Assembly (NCBI GenBank): GCA_963799245.1
Contig: CAWCWN010000003.1
Span: 1,550,001 to 1,614,000, forward strand
Direction of reading: 5' to 3'
Source: CAWCWN01 sp963799245
Lineage (GTDB): Bacteria > Chloroflexota > Ktedonobacteria > Ktedonobacterales > Ktedonobacteraceae
DNA length: 64,000 nt
Shown here: positions 35,890 to 43,425 of the stretch, piece by piece
How positions within the stretch are numbered: the first letter of the stretch is position 1
Layout: the number at the start of each line of letters is the position of its first letter
Made by a program: the position numbers and the translations under genes
The notes under the pieces: generated by a model
Database searches by the model: none
Seen by the model: the letters and a program-made list of their open reading frames with translations, nothing else
Told to the model about the DNA's origin: nothing

Positions 35890-36387
35890 ATGGGATCATC
35901 TCCAGTGACATCAGGCCAGGTCTTTATCGGGCCCGGCCTGAGCATTTTCAAACGCGTTATGACTATAATCGGGGTGCTGTGTATTACGGCTCTTGTCTTG
36001 TGGATCGCCATACATCAGGGACTGTCCGCGCTGGGTAGTACCATTGTCGCCATTTTATTTATTGGAGGCTTTGTCATCTACCTGCGTATTGTGGCTCCTG
36101 TGCCATTCACGATTGAGCTGGGACCTGACGCTCTGATCAAGCGCGGTCGCGATGGAGAGGTGATTGAGGTCCGTTGGAACGCGCTGACGCGTGTCAAGGA
36201 GGAGTTTTTCCCTAATGGCAAACGCATCGGCATTACGGTCTACCGCACACCGGCTCACCCCCAGGAAAAGGCCAAGGCCTGGGCGGTCTATCGCGACGAT
36301 GTGGCCGATTTTGACGGCCTGGCCACAGCGCTGCGCGAGGCTATCCCTCCCGCCTGCCAGTGGCAGAGTGAAACTGTCCATGAATAA
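35890..36387 (+). CDS. Membrane protein with a PH-like C-terminal domain
   Basis: The 165-residue protein has two membrane helices (about 24-44 and 48-70) and a cytoplasmic beta-rich domain (about 75-160: P-F-T-I-E-L-G-P-D-A-L, R-W-N-A-L-T-R-V-K-E-E-F-F, G-I-T-V-Y) ending in a helix. This layout is seen in YcxB/bacterial PH-like membrane proteins of unknown role. ATG at 35890 has GGAG about 10 bases upstream; an earlier in-frame ATG at 35833 lacks a site. It is alone between a kinase relic region and an HxlR regulator. Confidence 0.6.
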   Translation: MGSSPVTSGQVFIGPGLSIFKRVMTIIGVLCITALVLWIAIHQGLSALGSTIVAILFIGGFVIYLRIVAPVPFTIELGPDALIKRGRDGEVIEVRWNALTRVKEEFFPNGKRIGITVYRTPAHPQEKAKAWAVYRDDVADFDGLATALREAIPPACQWQSETVHE

Positions 36388-36461
36388 GCGCCTCACTCAT
36401 TTGAGGCCATGGGCATGCACCTCCTTTCCCCTGCACGCCGCCTGGCGAACCCTCTCTTGCG

Positions 36462-36533
36462 CTTACGAAAAGTAAGTAACATGTCTTGCGTTAGAAATAG
36501 AAATATGATATACTGGATTATACTTAAAGTATA
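36462..36533. promoter_or_regulatory. Two palindromes in the hxlR promoter
   Basis: CTTAC-GAAAA-GTAAG (36462-36476) and TATACTT-A-AAGTATA (36519-36533) are perfect dyads upstream of the HxlR-family start. HxlR/YodB regulators bind such AT-rich dyads, so autoregulation is inferred. A GCCTCA/TGAGGC hairpin at about 36391-36407 may end the upstream gene. Confidence 0.5.
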
Positions 36534-36579
36534 GTCAAATCCTGTTCTGGTTTGATCTCCAGAAAAGGTAGGTGTATCA

Positions 36580-36948
36580 ATGGCGATGAAGCCAACAATG
36601 TCGACCGCAACACAGAATTCAGCAGCAGGCCAGATTTGTCCTCGCTACGAACATGCCATACATTTGCTTGGCAAGCGCTGGACGGGCCTGCTTTTATATT
36701 CGCTTTTGAATGGTCCACAACGCTTTTGCGAGTTGACCGCCTCGGTGGAAGGTCTCTCTGATCGTGTGCTCAGTGACCGGCTGCGTGAACTGGAGGAGGA
36801 GGGCGTCGTTGAGCGCGTAGTCTACCCGCAGATACCTGTGCGCGTCGAATATCAATTAACGGAAAAGGGACGCGCCCTTGGCCCGGTGGTAGAAGCCATT
36901 CATAAGTGGGCCGAACAATGGGTAGATGTCGCAGACCAGGGTATGTAA
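36580..36948 (+). CDS. HxlR family winged-helix regulator
   Basis: The 122-residue protein has C-P-R-Y-E-H-A-I-H-L-L-G-K-R-W-T-G-L-L-L-Y-S-L-L-N-G-P, L-S-D-R-V-L-S-D-R-L-R-E-L-E-E-E-G-V-V and Y-x-L-T-E-K-G-R-A-L, the HxlR winged helix. The cysteine at the head of the domain (I-C-P-R-Y-E) is the redox-sensing position in YodB/HypR-type members, so it may sense quinones or electrophiles. Target genes are unknown apart from likely itself. AGGTAGG lies about 8 bases before the ATG. Confidence 0.93.
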   Translation: MAMKPTMSTATQNSAAGQICPRYEHAIHLLGKRWTGLLLYSLLNGPQRFCELTASVEGLSDRVLSDRLRELEEEGVVERVVYPQIPVRVEYQLTEKGRALGPVVEAIHKWAEQWVDVADQGM

Positions 36949-36981
36949 AAGCATGCTGTGCGCGTGTGGTATACTGTTGTC

Positions 36982-37473
36982 ATGGAAAATTTATGGGCGC
37001 CCTGGCGCATGGCCTTTATTGAGCCGAAGACACCACAACCTCAAGCGTGTATTTTTTGCACCCAGCCTGCCGCTCAACGCGATGACGAGTATCATATCCC
37101 CTATCGCGGCGAGCACTGCTATATGATGCTGAACCGCTACCCCTATAACAATGGCCACCTGATGATCGCTCCTTATCAGCACGTCGCAAGCATCGAGAAG
37201 ATGGATACCGTTACCCTAGCAGAGCTTATGAGCCAGGTCCAACTTGCCCTGCGCGCCCTGCGTGCTGTGATGAACCCGGATGGCTTTAACATGGGTATTA
37301 ACCAGGGGAAGGTGGCGGGGGCCGGCTTTGCCGAACATATGCACTTCCACATCGTGCCGCGCTGGAATGGCGATACCAACTTTATGCCCGTGCTGGCTGA
37401 TATCAAGGTCGTACCCGAAGCTCTTGAGAGCGTCTACCAGAAATTGAAGCAGGCGCTGGTTTCGCCACAGTAG
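36982..37473 (+). CDS. HIT family nucleotide-binding protein
   Basis: The 163-residue protein has the histidine triad H-M-H-F-H-I-V near the C-terminal third, a zinc-type C-I-F-C pair at the start, and N-R-Y-P-Y-N-N-G-H-L-M-I-A-P typical of the Ap4A phosphorylase-like branch. It is probably a diadenosine polyphosphate or AMP-derivative hydrolase/transferase in the cytoplasm. ATG at 36982 (MENLWAPWRM) matches the family's usual start. It closely follows the HxlR gene (33 bases) and may be co-transcribed. Confidence 0.93.
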   Translation: MENLWAPWRMAFIEPKTPQPQACIFCTQPAAQRDDEYHIPYRGEHCYMMLNRYPYNNGHLMIAPYQHVASIEKMDTVTLAELMSQVQLALRALRAVMNPDGFNMGINQGKVAGAGFAEHMHFHIVPRWNGDTNFMPVLADIKVVPEALESVYQKLKQALVSPQ

Positions 37474-37682
37474 TTACCCGGGGCGGGAAGCATGCCCTGG
37501 CAGCCAGATTCACTTTTGACCATAGGGATACCACCATGGTTTCGCGCTGCCCTCAAAATCCCAGTGGACGTGCTTGGTCTCGCGGAATTCATCCGTTGGA
37601 GGTGCAGACCTGGCCAGACCGGCTCGATGAGTACTCTCCATTAATCCACAGCGCATAAGACATAGCAAATAACCTCTGGAAA

Positions 37683-39242
37683 TCAACCACCCATGTAATT
37701 ATCTTCGTCGGAACGGCTGGAGTATGACCAGTCGACCTGGGTTGGCGTGTCATCTTCAAAGACTTCGCCCAGGCTGGCAGCCTGCTTTTCATATAATTCC
37801 GCCCGTTCGTACAGTGCCTGGGCGGCGCGGCTGGCATCGAAGCTGACATTTTTGCTGGCTTCGGGATCATTGGCGATGGCGAGAAAACGCCCGGCTATCT
37901 CACGAATAGTCGCGGGTGATTTGATTTTCTCGCTTTGTATCTGTTTATACGCTCTGATCAGGATATCCTCTTTAGGTATGCTGGCGGGCGCGGGCGGTGC
38001 TGATGGCGCGAGCGGAGAGGGGGCCGAGCCTGCCGGACCTCCTGGTGTAGCTCGCGCCGCGCTTTTGAATCCTGGTGGAGCCGCAGCAGCCGGTACCTCC
38101 TCCCTGGGCGGGGCGGCGGAAGCTACCCTGCTGCCTGCCCCCTGGTATTGGGGCGGAGCGCTGGCCGCTGGCATCATGCGGTCTGGATTGTACGGAAGTG
38201 AGGAGTGCGGTGTCAGGGAAATATCCCGGATGTATACCCAGTTAATGTATACCCCCCAGTTGGCAACGAGATCACGAATGCGCTGAAAGAGCAGGGTGTT
38301 TACCCGCGTCCAGTGGGTGTTTTCATCCTCATCGGCCTCGTTCAATCTCAGTCCACCTCCCTGCTGTTGACGCTGCGGCCAGGCCATAAAATCATCGGGC
38401 TTGAGGTAGTTGGAGGCCTGCTGCAGGCAAGTAATAAAGAGGTTGTGCAGGCTCGCTTCCCAGTTATCGATTTGCATTATGGCCAGGTGAGCGTCTTCGG
38501 GCATTAATTGGTAGCAGATCACGGCTTTGAGATGGACATCATTGTCCTGCGAGACCTGCACGATCTGCTCAGGTGTTGTCCATTGCCTCTCGCGTGTCAG
38601 CAGGTGGCTTTCGACCACCTCCCAGGGTAGGAGGAAATTGAAGCCGGGGAAGAGCGTACGGCTGTATTTACCAAAGGCAAAAATGATGTCGACCGTGCCT
38701 TCGGGTACCGGGCGCACATACAGGCGTGCGCCTATGAAGCAGACGATAACCAGTACGAGCAGGAAGATCACCGTGGAGACGGGGCCAAAGATGGTAAAGC
38801 AGGCAACAAGCAGAAAGAGCAGAAAGCCCCCGACGACGCCCAGCCACCAGAAGCCATTATTTGCGCCGGCATAATAGAGCGCAGTGCCCTGAATGATAGC
38901 AACCGCCAGCAGGACAAGCGCGAACGGCCAGAGACGCTCCGCGTGCAGGTACACTTTATTGGTGAGCAGTAAAGGTGCAGTTACGAGGAAGGTGAAAGCG
39001 ACCAGGAACAGAGGCACCAGGATGGGAGAAAACTGCTGACCCAGCTGGCGTACGGCTTCAAACCTTTTGAGGGGAGGGGCAGCCACCTCCTCAAATTCAT
39101 CGTCGCTGTACGCCGGCGGAGTGGAAGCCGCATCGTCCATTTCTTCGAGCTGCGGAGAGACCTCCTCCTGAAAAGCATCATTCCAGCCTTTATCATCTTG
39201 GCCGCGCCAGGTAGCATCGGGCCCCTGCCATTCATGTGACAT
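37683..39242 (-). CDS. SPFH (band 7) domain membrane protein
   Basis: The 519-residue protein has an acidic N-terminus, four or five membrane helices (about 70-175), then a PHB/SPFH domain (about 175-360: R-P-V-P-E-G-T-V-D-I-I-F-A-F-G-K-Y-S-R-T-L-F-P-G-F-N-F, W-T-T-P-E-Q-I-V-Q-V-S-Q-D-N-D-V). An Ala/Pro-rich linker (about 375-430) and a helical C-terminus follow. SPFH proteins form membrane microdomain scaffolds; multi-helix versions are less common than the single-anchor type. GGGAGG precedes the ATG by about 8 bases. Confidence 0.8.
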   Translation of the reverse strand: MSHEWQGPDATWRGQDDKGWNDAFQEEVSPQLEEMDDAASTPPAYSDDEFEEVAAPPLKRFEAVRQLGQQFSPILVPLFLVAFTFLVTAPLLLTNKVYLHAERLWPFALVLLAVAIIQGTALYYAGANNGFWWLGVVGGFLLFLLVACFTIFGPVSTVIFLLVLVIVCFIGARLYVRPVPEGTVDIIFAFGKYSRTLFPGFNFLLPWEVVESHLLTRERQWTTPEQIVQVSQDNDVHLKAVICYQLMPEDAHLAIMQIDNWEASLHNLFITCLQQASNYLKPDDFMAWPQRQQQGGGLRLNEADEDENTHWTRVNTLLFQRIRDLVANWGVYINWVYIRDISLTPHSSLPYNPDRMMPAASAPPQYQGAGSRVASAAPPREEVPAAAAPPGFKSAARATPGGPAGSAPSPLAPSAPPAPASIPKEDILIRAYKQIQSEKIKSPATIREIAGRFLAIANDPEASKNVSFDASRAAQALYERAELYEKQAASLGEVFEDDTPTQVDWSYSSRSDEDNYMGG

Positions 39243-39302
39243 ACTGGCTGCCTCCCTCTCTCATCATCAATACCTGCAGATGGTTCCTCGCTTAACGGTG
39301 AC

Positions 39303-40366
39303 TTATGACATTGCGCTACTGTTTCTGGCACGCTTTACGCCGCATGAACTACAGCCGTCTCCCGCGCTGCCGCCCCCGCTCTGACAGTTACCCTGGCAGC
39401 CTTCCTTGCTCCCACAGGTACTGCAGGTGCCATCTGCTTCTTTTATACCACAACTACCACCTGTATTGCTACCATTGCTGCCTTTGCTGCCACAGCCGCC
39501 ACCTTTCAGGCCGCAACTGCCGCAGCCGCCACGGCTGTCCTTCACTGCTGTTTGCGATAGATTCACAGGTATCTGGATCGTGACTCCGCTCTCCAGCATT
39601 ACTTCAACCGAATCCTGGGCACATTTACCGCAACAACTTTGCCCGGTCCACTGGGTGTGTTCAAAATGGCACCAAGCTGTGGCATTGATTGTTTAGCCTG
39701 GATGTAATTCTCGTTTTCGTAGGAGAGACAGCACAGGAGGCGGCCGCACACGCCCGAGATCTTGGAGGGATTCAGCGGCAGCCCCTGCTCTTTGGCCATT
39801 TTGATCGAGATGACGCCGAAATCCGTGATCCATGAACTGCAGCAGAGGGTCTTGCCACATGGCCCCAGGCCTCCCTGCAATTTGGCCTGATCCCGTGCTC
39901 CTATCTGGCGCAACTCGATACGTGTGCGGAAGACGGCGGCCAGGTCGCGTACCAGGGCCCGAAAATCTACGCGCTCGTCGGCTGTAAAATAAAAGGTCAG
40001 CCGGCTTCCATCATAGGTATATTCGGCCTCTACGAGCTTCATAGGCAGGTTATGCTGCCCGACCCGTTCCGCGCATTTGACCAGTGCCTCTTTCTCTTTA
40101 CTTTTGAAAGAGAGCATCATCCGCAATTCATCTTCATTCGCCAGGCGCAATACCGGTTTCAGGGGATCGCCCAGATCGCTTGCGGCCATCTTCTTTGAGG
40201 CGATGACTACGCGTCCGGCCTCAACCCCACGTGCCGTCTCAACAATTACATACTGGCCTGTGTTAAAGGTCTGGCCCTGTGGATCAAAGTTATAAATACG
40301 TCCGGCGGGACGAAAACGAATACCAACGATGACAACAACCTGCTCTGTCTGTGTTGTTGATACCAT
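39303..40366 (-). pseudogene. PSP1/RicT (YaaT)-like protein with Cys-rich tail, frameshifted
   Basis: The first frame (to 39599) is a PSP1-family protein: G-L-G-P-C-G-K-T-L-C-C-S-S-W, L-N-P-S-K-I-S-G-V-C-G-R-L-L-C-C-L-S-Y-E, and G-P-G-K-V-V-A-V-N-V. In B. subtilis the homologue RicT works with RicA and RicF, binds Fe-S clusters and promotes RNA processing and development. After V-N-V-P the homology continues in the next frame (S-V-E-V-M-L-E-S-G-V-T-I-Q). One extra C in the CCC near 39617 would repair it. The repaired protein, about 354 residues, ends in a Gly/Cys-rich tail with several C-G-S-C/C-S-T-C-type motifs. Confidence 0.78.
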
Positions 40367-40419
40367 TATTTTATGCTTTACTCGATAAAGGTAAGTTGCG
40401 GCTCCGTTGTTCCCCCTGC

Positions 40420-40992
40420 TTACATCTCGTTGGTAAGGAGAATTGCCTCGGCCACCTCACGCATGGATTTGCGATTGTTCATGCTCGCCTTCTGGATCTT
40501 GCGAAAGGCCTCCTGCTCGGAGAGTCCCTGCTTCTCCATAAGCAAGCCCTTGGCTCGTTCAACAATTTTACGTGTCTCCAGTTGCTCGGAGAGCGTCCGC
40601 GTTTTTTCTTCGAGCGAGCGGAATTCGTTATAGCGGGCCAGGGCCACCTCAATGGCCGGCGTCACTTCGCTTTCTCGCAGTGGTTTGACTATATAATTTA
40701 CGACCCCCGCATCTTTGGCGCGTTCAACCAGGGGTTGGTCGCCAAAGGCAGTGAGCAGCAGTACCGGTGCAATTTTCTCCTGGGTCAGGGTTTCGGCGGC
40801 GGCGATGCCGTCCATGTCGGGCATTCTAATGTCCATGATAACCAGGTCGGGCCGTATTTCGCGCGCCAGGTTGACGGCGCTGAGCCCATCTCCAGCCTCA
40901 CCCACGACAAGATAACCCTGCTTGGTCAACACATCTTTTAAGTCCATGCGCTGAATAGTTTCGTCATCAGCGATAATTACTCGTGTCGGCAT
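40420..40992 (-). CDS. ANTAR-domain response regulator (AmiR/NasT type)
   Basis: The 190-residue protein has a receiver domain (about 1-120) with I-I-A-D-D-E-T, the phospho-acceptor in V-I-M-D-I-R-M-P-D-M-D-G and the late lysine in V-K-P-L. A coiled-coil linker and a C-terminal ANTAR domain follow (about 145-188: K-I-V-E-R-A-K-G-L-L-M-E-K-Q-G-L-S-E-Q-E-A-F-R-K-I-Q). ANTAR domains bind two-hairpin RNA leaders and prevent termination, so this regulator should act on mRNA. No partner kinase is adjacent. The start at 40992 has GAGGTGATATTC upstream. Confidence 0.95.
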   Translation of the reverse strand: MPTRVIIADDETIQRMDLKDVLTKQGYLVVGEAGDGLSAVNLAREIRPDLVIMDIRMPDMDGIAAAETLTQEKIAPVLLLTAFGDQPLVERAKDAGVVNYIVKPLRESEVTPAIEVALARYNEFRSLEEKTRTLSEQLETRKIVERAKGLLMEKQGLSEQEAFRKIQKASMNNRKSMREVAEAILLTNEM

Positions 40993-41192
40993 GAATATCA
41001 CCTCGTTTAGTCTCATCAAGTCTCGAAGTCCCCGGTGTCCCAAGGCGCTTTACGACAGCCAGCACAATCTGTGTTGTTACTCCCGGGCGTTTAGATATTC
41101 AGAGTATACCATACTGTTAAGGAAAGTACATATGCTGAGTAGGAATGTGAGCATCTCCCACCGTGTGCGCCATGCAAGGCGGCGCACTATCA

Positions 41193-42263
41193 TTACGCCA
41201 CATACGAAAGATCCATCATCTGAGCTATCAAGCGGGTTTGCTGCACGACGGATTGTAGCTGATCGGCTGTAATCGATTGGCGGCCATCGCAGAGGGCACT
41301 GTGTGGGTCAGGATGAACTTCCAGGATTAAGCCCTCGGCTCCCGCCGCGATTGCTGCTCGCGCCATGGTGGGCACCAGCTCGCGCCGTCCTGTGGCATGA
41401 CTGGGGTCAACAATGACGGGCAGATGTGTTAGTTCGTGCAGCAGTGGCACACAGGCAAGATCAAGGACATTGCGGGTCTGGGGGTCGAAGCTGCGAATGC
41501 CGCGTTCGCAGAGGATGACATTGGGATTACCGGCCGCTACAATATATTCCGCCGCCAACAGCCATTCCTCGATGGTTGAAGATAAACCGCGCTTGAGCAT
41601 AACCGGGCGCTGAGCGCTATGGCGCCCGGCCGCCAGCAGCAATGGGAAGTTCTGCATGTTGCGACTGCCTATCTGCAGGATGTCGGCGTAGTCGGCGACA
41701 GTTTCTAGCATGGCCGGCTCCATTACCTCCGTAATGACCGGCAAGCCCGTCAGTTCGCGCGCCTCGGCAAGCAGGTACAGCCCCTCGATCCCCAGCCCCT
41801 GAAACTGGTATGGCGAGGTGCGCGGTTTGAAGGCCCCTCCGCGTAATGCCTGCGCTCCCGCCTCCTGCACTGCCCGCGCAGTAGTAAGCAGCTGTTCGCG
41901 GTTTTCTACCGCGCATGGACCTGCGATGACCACAGGTACCGTAGCAGCATCCCTCGAGCCCCCGATCGTCAGCGCTTTACCTCCCAGCGCGTCGCCCACC
42001 ACCACCTGGCTGCCCTGTGGTTTGAAGGCCCGGCTTACCAGCTTATAGGGAGTCCTGATGGGAATAAGTCTCTCCACCGCCGCTTGCTGGCTCAGCAGCG
42101 CCCTGGCCTCCTCGTCGATCTGGCCGCCATCGATGGTGATGACCTCGCCTCCCGCCAGCAAACTCGGCGTAAGCGGACGTGAACTACCTGTTATGCGACA
42201 TAAGAGGGTCATTAAGTGCGCTCGTTCATCGCTGTTTGCCCGGTCACGAATGATAATGATCAT
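41193..42263 (-). CDS. aroF: 3-deoxy-7-phosphoheptulonate synthase (DAHP synthase)
   Basis: The 356-residue protein is a type I-beta DAHP synthase, the entry step of the shikimate pathway (PEP plus erythrose 4-phosphate). An N-terminal ACT/FL-like regulatory domain (about 1-70) precedes the barrel with I-A-G-P-C-A-V-E, L-R-G-G-A-F-K-P-R-T-S-P-Y-x-F-Q-G, I-G-S-R-N-M-Q-N, M-L-K-R-G, D-P-S-H-A-T-G-R and E-V-H-P-D-P. This domain layout fits allosteric feedback by Tyr or Phe. AGAGGA precedes the ATG at 42263 by about 9 bases. A leader with an aromatic-rich peptide and a terminator suggests attenuation as a second control. Confidence 0.95.
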   Translation of the reverse strand: MIIIIRDRANSDERAHLMTLLCRITGSSRPLTPSLLAGGEVITIDGGQIDEEARALLSQQAAVERLIPIRTPYKLVSRAFKPQGSQVVVGDALGGKALTIGGSRDAATVPVVIAGPCAVENREQLLTTARAVQEAGAQALRGGAFKPRTSPYQFQGLGIEGLYLLAEARELTGLPVITEVMEPAMLETVADYADILQIGSRNMQNFPLLLAAGRHSAQRPVMLKRGLSSTIEEWLLAAEYIVAAGNPNVILCERGIRSFDPQTRNVLDLACVPLLHELTHLPVIVDPSHATGRRELVPTMARAAIAAGAEGLILEVHPDPHSALCDGRQSITADQLQSVVQQTRLIAQMMDLSYVA

Positions 42264-42292
42264 CTAAAAAATCCTCTCTTCTTTGTGCAAAT

Positions 42293-42320
42293 AAAAAAGC
42301 AGAGGATCAAACCTCTGCTT
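42293..42320 (-). terminator. Intrinsic terminator in the aroF leader (attenuator)
   Basis: In coding sense GCAGAGG-TTTGAT-CCTCTGC (stem 42318-42312 with 42305-42299) is followed by six T (42298-42293). It lies 30 bases upstream of the aroF start and after the leader peptide, so without antitermination transcription would stop before aroF. Confidence 0.85.
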
Positions 42321-42321
42321 T

Positions 42322-42380
42322 CTCCAGCATGCCGGTGGCAATTTTTTGCACAGCCCAAAGGGCCCACCATCATGCTGGAG
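42322..42380 (-). promoter_or_regulatory. Long hairpin between leader peptide and attenuator
   Basis: The arms CTCCAGCATG-at-GGTGG type (42380-42364) and its complement (42338-42322) pair at 15 of 17 positions and enclose a GCCC-TTT-GGGC hairpin (42363-42353). The 5-prime arm covers the last codons and stop of the leader peptide, so ribosome position would decide whether it forms. It sits directly before the terminator. Confidence 0.65.
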
Positions 42381-42444
42381 GGCTAAACGAATACCAGTAA
42401 TTGTACTGGCGAACTATACTTCTGGCGCTTTGTTCTTTGAGCAT
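42370..42444 (-). CDS. Aromatic leader peptide of aroF (predicted)
   Basis: A 24-codon frame from ATG (42444) to TGA (42372-42370) contains, close together, Y-N-Y-W-Y-S-F (codons TAC AAT TAC TGG TAT TCG TTT) five codons before its end. The -10 box of a consensus promoter is about 35 bases upstream, a terminator follows and aroF is next. This is the arrangement of ribosome-mediated attenuators: shortage of Tyr, Trp or Phe would stall the ribosome at these codons and permit read-through. GGGA about 8 bases upstream is a weak ribosome binding site. Confidence 0.7.
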   Translation of the reverse strand: MLKEQSARSIVRQYNYWYSFSPPA

Positions 42445-42477
42445 TGTGCAATCCCACTATTTTGCTATGTGTCAGTG

Positions 42478-42506
42478 ATTATAGCTGCAGCCTGGCCTCC
42501 TGTCAA
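42478..42506 (-). promoter_or_regulatory. Consensus sigma-70-type promoter of aroF
   Basis: In coding sense TTGACA (42506-42501), a 17-base spacer and TATAAT (42483-42478): both boxes match the consensus exactly. The start site would fall near 42471, giving a leader of about 210 bases before aroF. Confidence 0.88.
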
Positions 42507-42522
42507 GAGCAAGGAGCTCCGT

Positions 42523-42666
42523 ATGCCCACATTTGACAAAATTGCTCATTTGGCGAAAAAATTGTCTATGCCCGCAACCGTCTGGGCCCTGATGAAAATG
42601 CTGGTAGACTGGGCGACTTTACGACGATGCCGCGGAAGATGCCTTCCGACGCCGCCCGGCGGCGCC
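42523..42666 (+). CDS. Possible small protein divergent from aroF
   Basis: AAGGAG is placed 6 bases before an ATG at 42523, starting a helical, amphipathic sequence (D-K-I-A-H-L-A-K-K-L, then V-W-A-L-M-K-M-L-V-D-W-A). Beyond about 42620 the same frame becomes Arg/Cys/Pro-rich and unconvincing, while the next frame reads L-Y-D-D-A-A-E-D-A-F, so a frameshift or a chance frame is possible. It runs into the opposite-strand Rieske gene. I do not recognise a family; the given end is where that overlap begins, not a stop codon. Confidence 0.3.
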
Positions 42667-42983
42667 TATTCCTCGGGCAGTTGGAGCAGGATGGCGCTGC
42701 CTGCAACGCGCACGGGATATGTAAAGAGATCCTGGCGCGCGGGGCCGCGCACAACCTTACCCGTCAGTACATTGAATTGAGCGCCATGCCAGGGACACGT
42801 CAGGACGTCTCCCTCGAGTTCACCTTCATTGAGGGGGCCGCTGATGTGGGTGCAGTTATCGCTGAAAGCGCAGATCTTACCATTGACCTTTGCCAGGCAG
42901 ATGAGCTCGCCATCGGCCTCGATGGCTTTCAGCTCGCCTTCCTCTATTTCGTCAAGTTCCGCTACTTTGATAAAATCGTCCAT
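42666..42983 (-). CDS. Rieske-type [2Fe-2S] ferredoxin
   Basis: The 105-residue protein has both Rieske ligand motifs, C-T-H-I-S-G-P-L (about 43-50) and C-P-W-H-G (about 63-67), in the small NirD/ferredoxin-type fold with no membrane anchor. It is likely a soluble electron carrier. It is the last gene of the suf cluster, starting 20 bases after sufU, an arrangement seen in other Gram-positive-type suf operons. I chose the ATG at 42983 (MDDFIKV), where the domain begins; in-frame ATGs at 43025 and 43043 overlap sufU. Confidence 0.92.
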   Translation of the reverse strand: MDDFIKVAELDEIEEGELKAIEADGELICLAKVNGKICAFSDNCTHISGPLNEGELEGDVLTCPWHGAQFNVLTGKVVRGPARQDLFTYPVRVAGSAILLQLPEE

Positions 42984-43002
42984 ATGTGATTGTGCTGGTC
43001 CT

Positions 43003-43413
43003 TTATTCCTCTTCTTTGTCGTCATTGGCCGCTGGTTTTTCAAAGCCGCCCATAGCCAGGCTGCGATGCAGGACGCGCAGTGACAGAAATGCGCACTTGG
43101 TACGCGCCGGGCTGATAGAAATGCCCAGCGCTTCCAAAATGTCGTCTTTGCCCAGCTGGACCACTTCCTCGACGGATTTACCTTCGATCATTTCGGAAAG
43201 CATGGAGGCCGCGGCCTGGCTGATAGCGCAGCCGCGACCCTTGAAGCGCACCTCGGTGACGCGATCACCCTCTATGAGCAGGTCAATACCCAGCTGGTCA
43301 CCACACAAAGGGTTGGAGTCTTCCGCATGCACGGTGGGCTGCTCCAGCTTCCCATAGTTGCGCGGATTGCGATAGTGATCAAGGATGTATTCGCGATAAT
43401 AATCCATTGCCAT
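43003..43413 (-). CDS. sufU: SufU sulfur-transfer protein
   Basis: The 136-residue protein matches SufU: Y-R-E-Y-I-L-D-H-Y-R-N-P-R-N-Y-G at the start, N-P-L-C-G-D-Q-L, F-K-G-R-G-C-A-I-S-Q-A-A-A-S-M and a third Cys in K-C-A-F-L-S-L near the end. These Cys/Asp residues bind zinc and accept sulfur from SufS. It lies 12 bases after sufS. A short acidic tail (E-E-E) extends beyond the usual end. Confidence 0.95.
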   Translation of the reverse strand: MAMDYYREYILDHYRNPRNYGKLEQPTVHAEDSNPLCGDQLGIDLLIEGDRVTEVRFKGRGCAISQAAASMLSEMIEGKSVEEVVQLGKDDILEALGISISPARTKCAFLSLRVLHRSLAMGGFEKPAANDDKEEE

Positions 43414-43425
43414 GGGCGCACGCTC

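Noticed and set aside
42264..42480. T-box riboswitch upstream of aroF
   Set aside because: I looked for the TGGNACCGCG-type T-box sequence; only T-G-C-C-A-C-C-G-G is present. The leader peptide model fits better.
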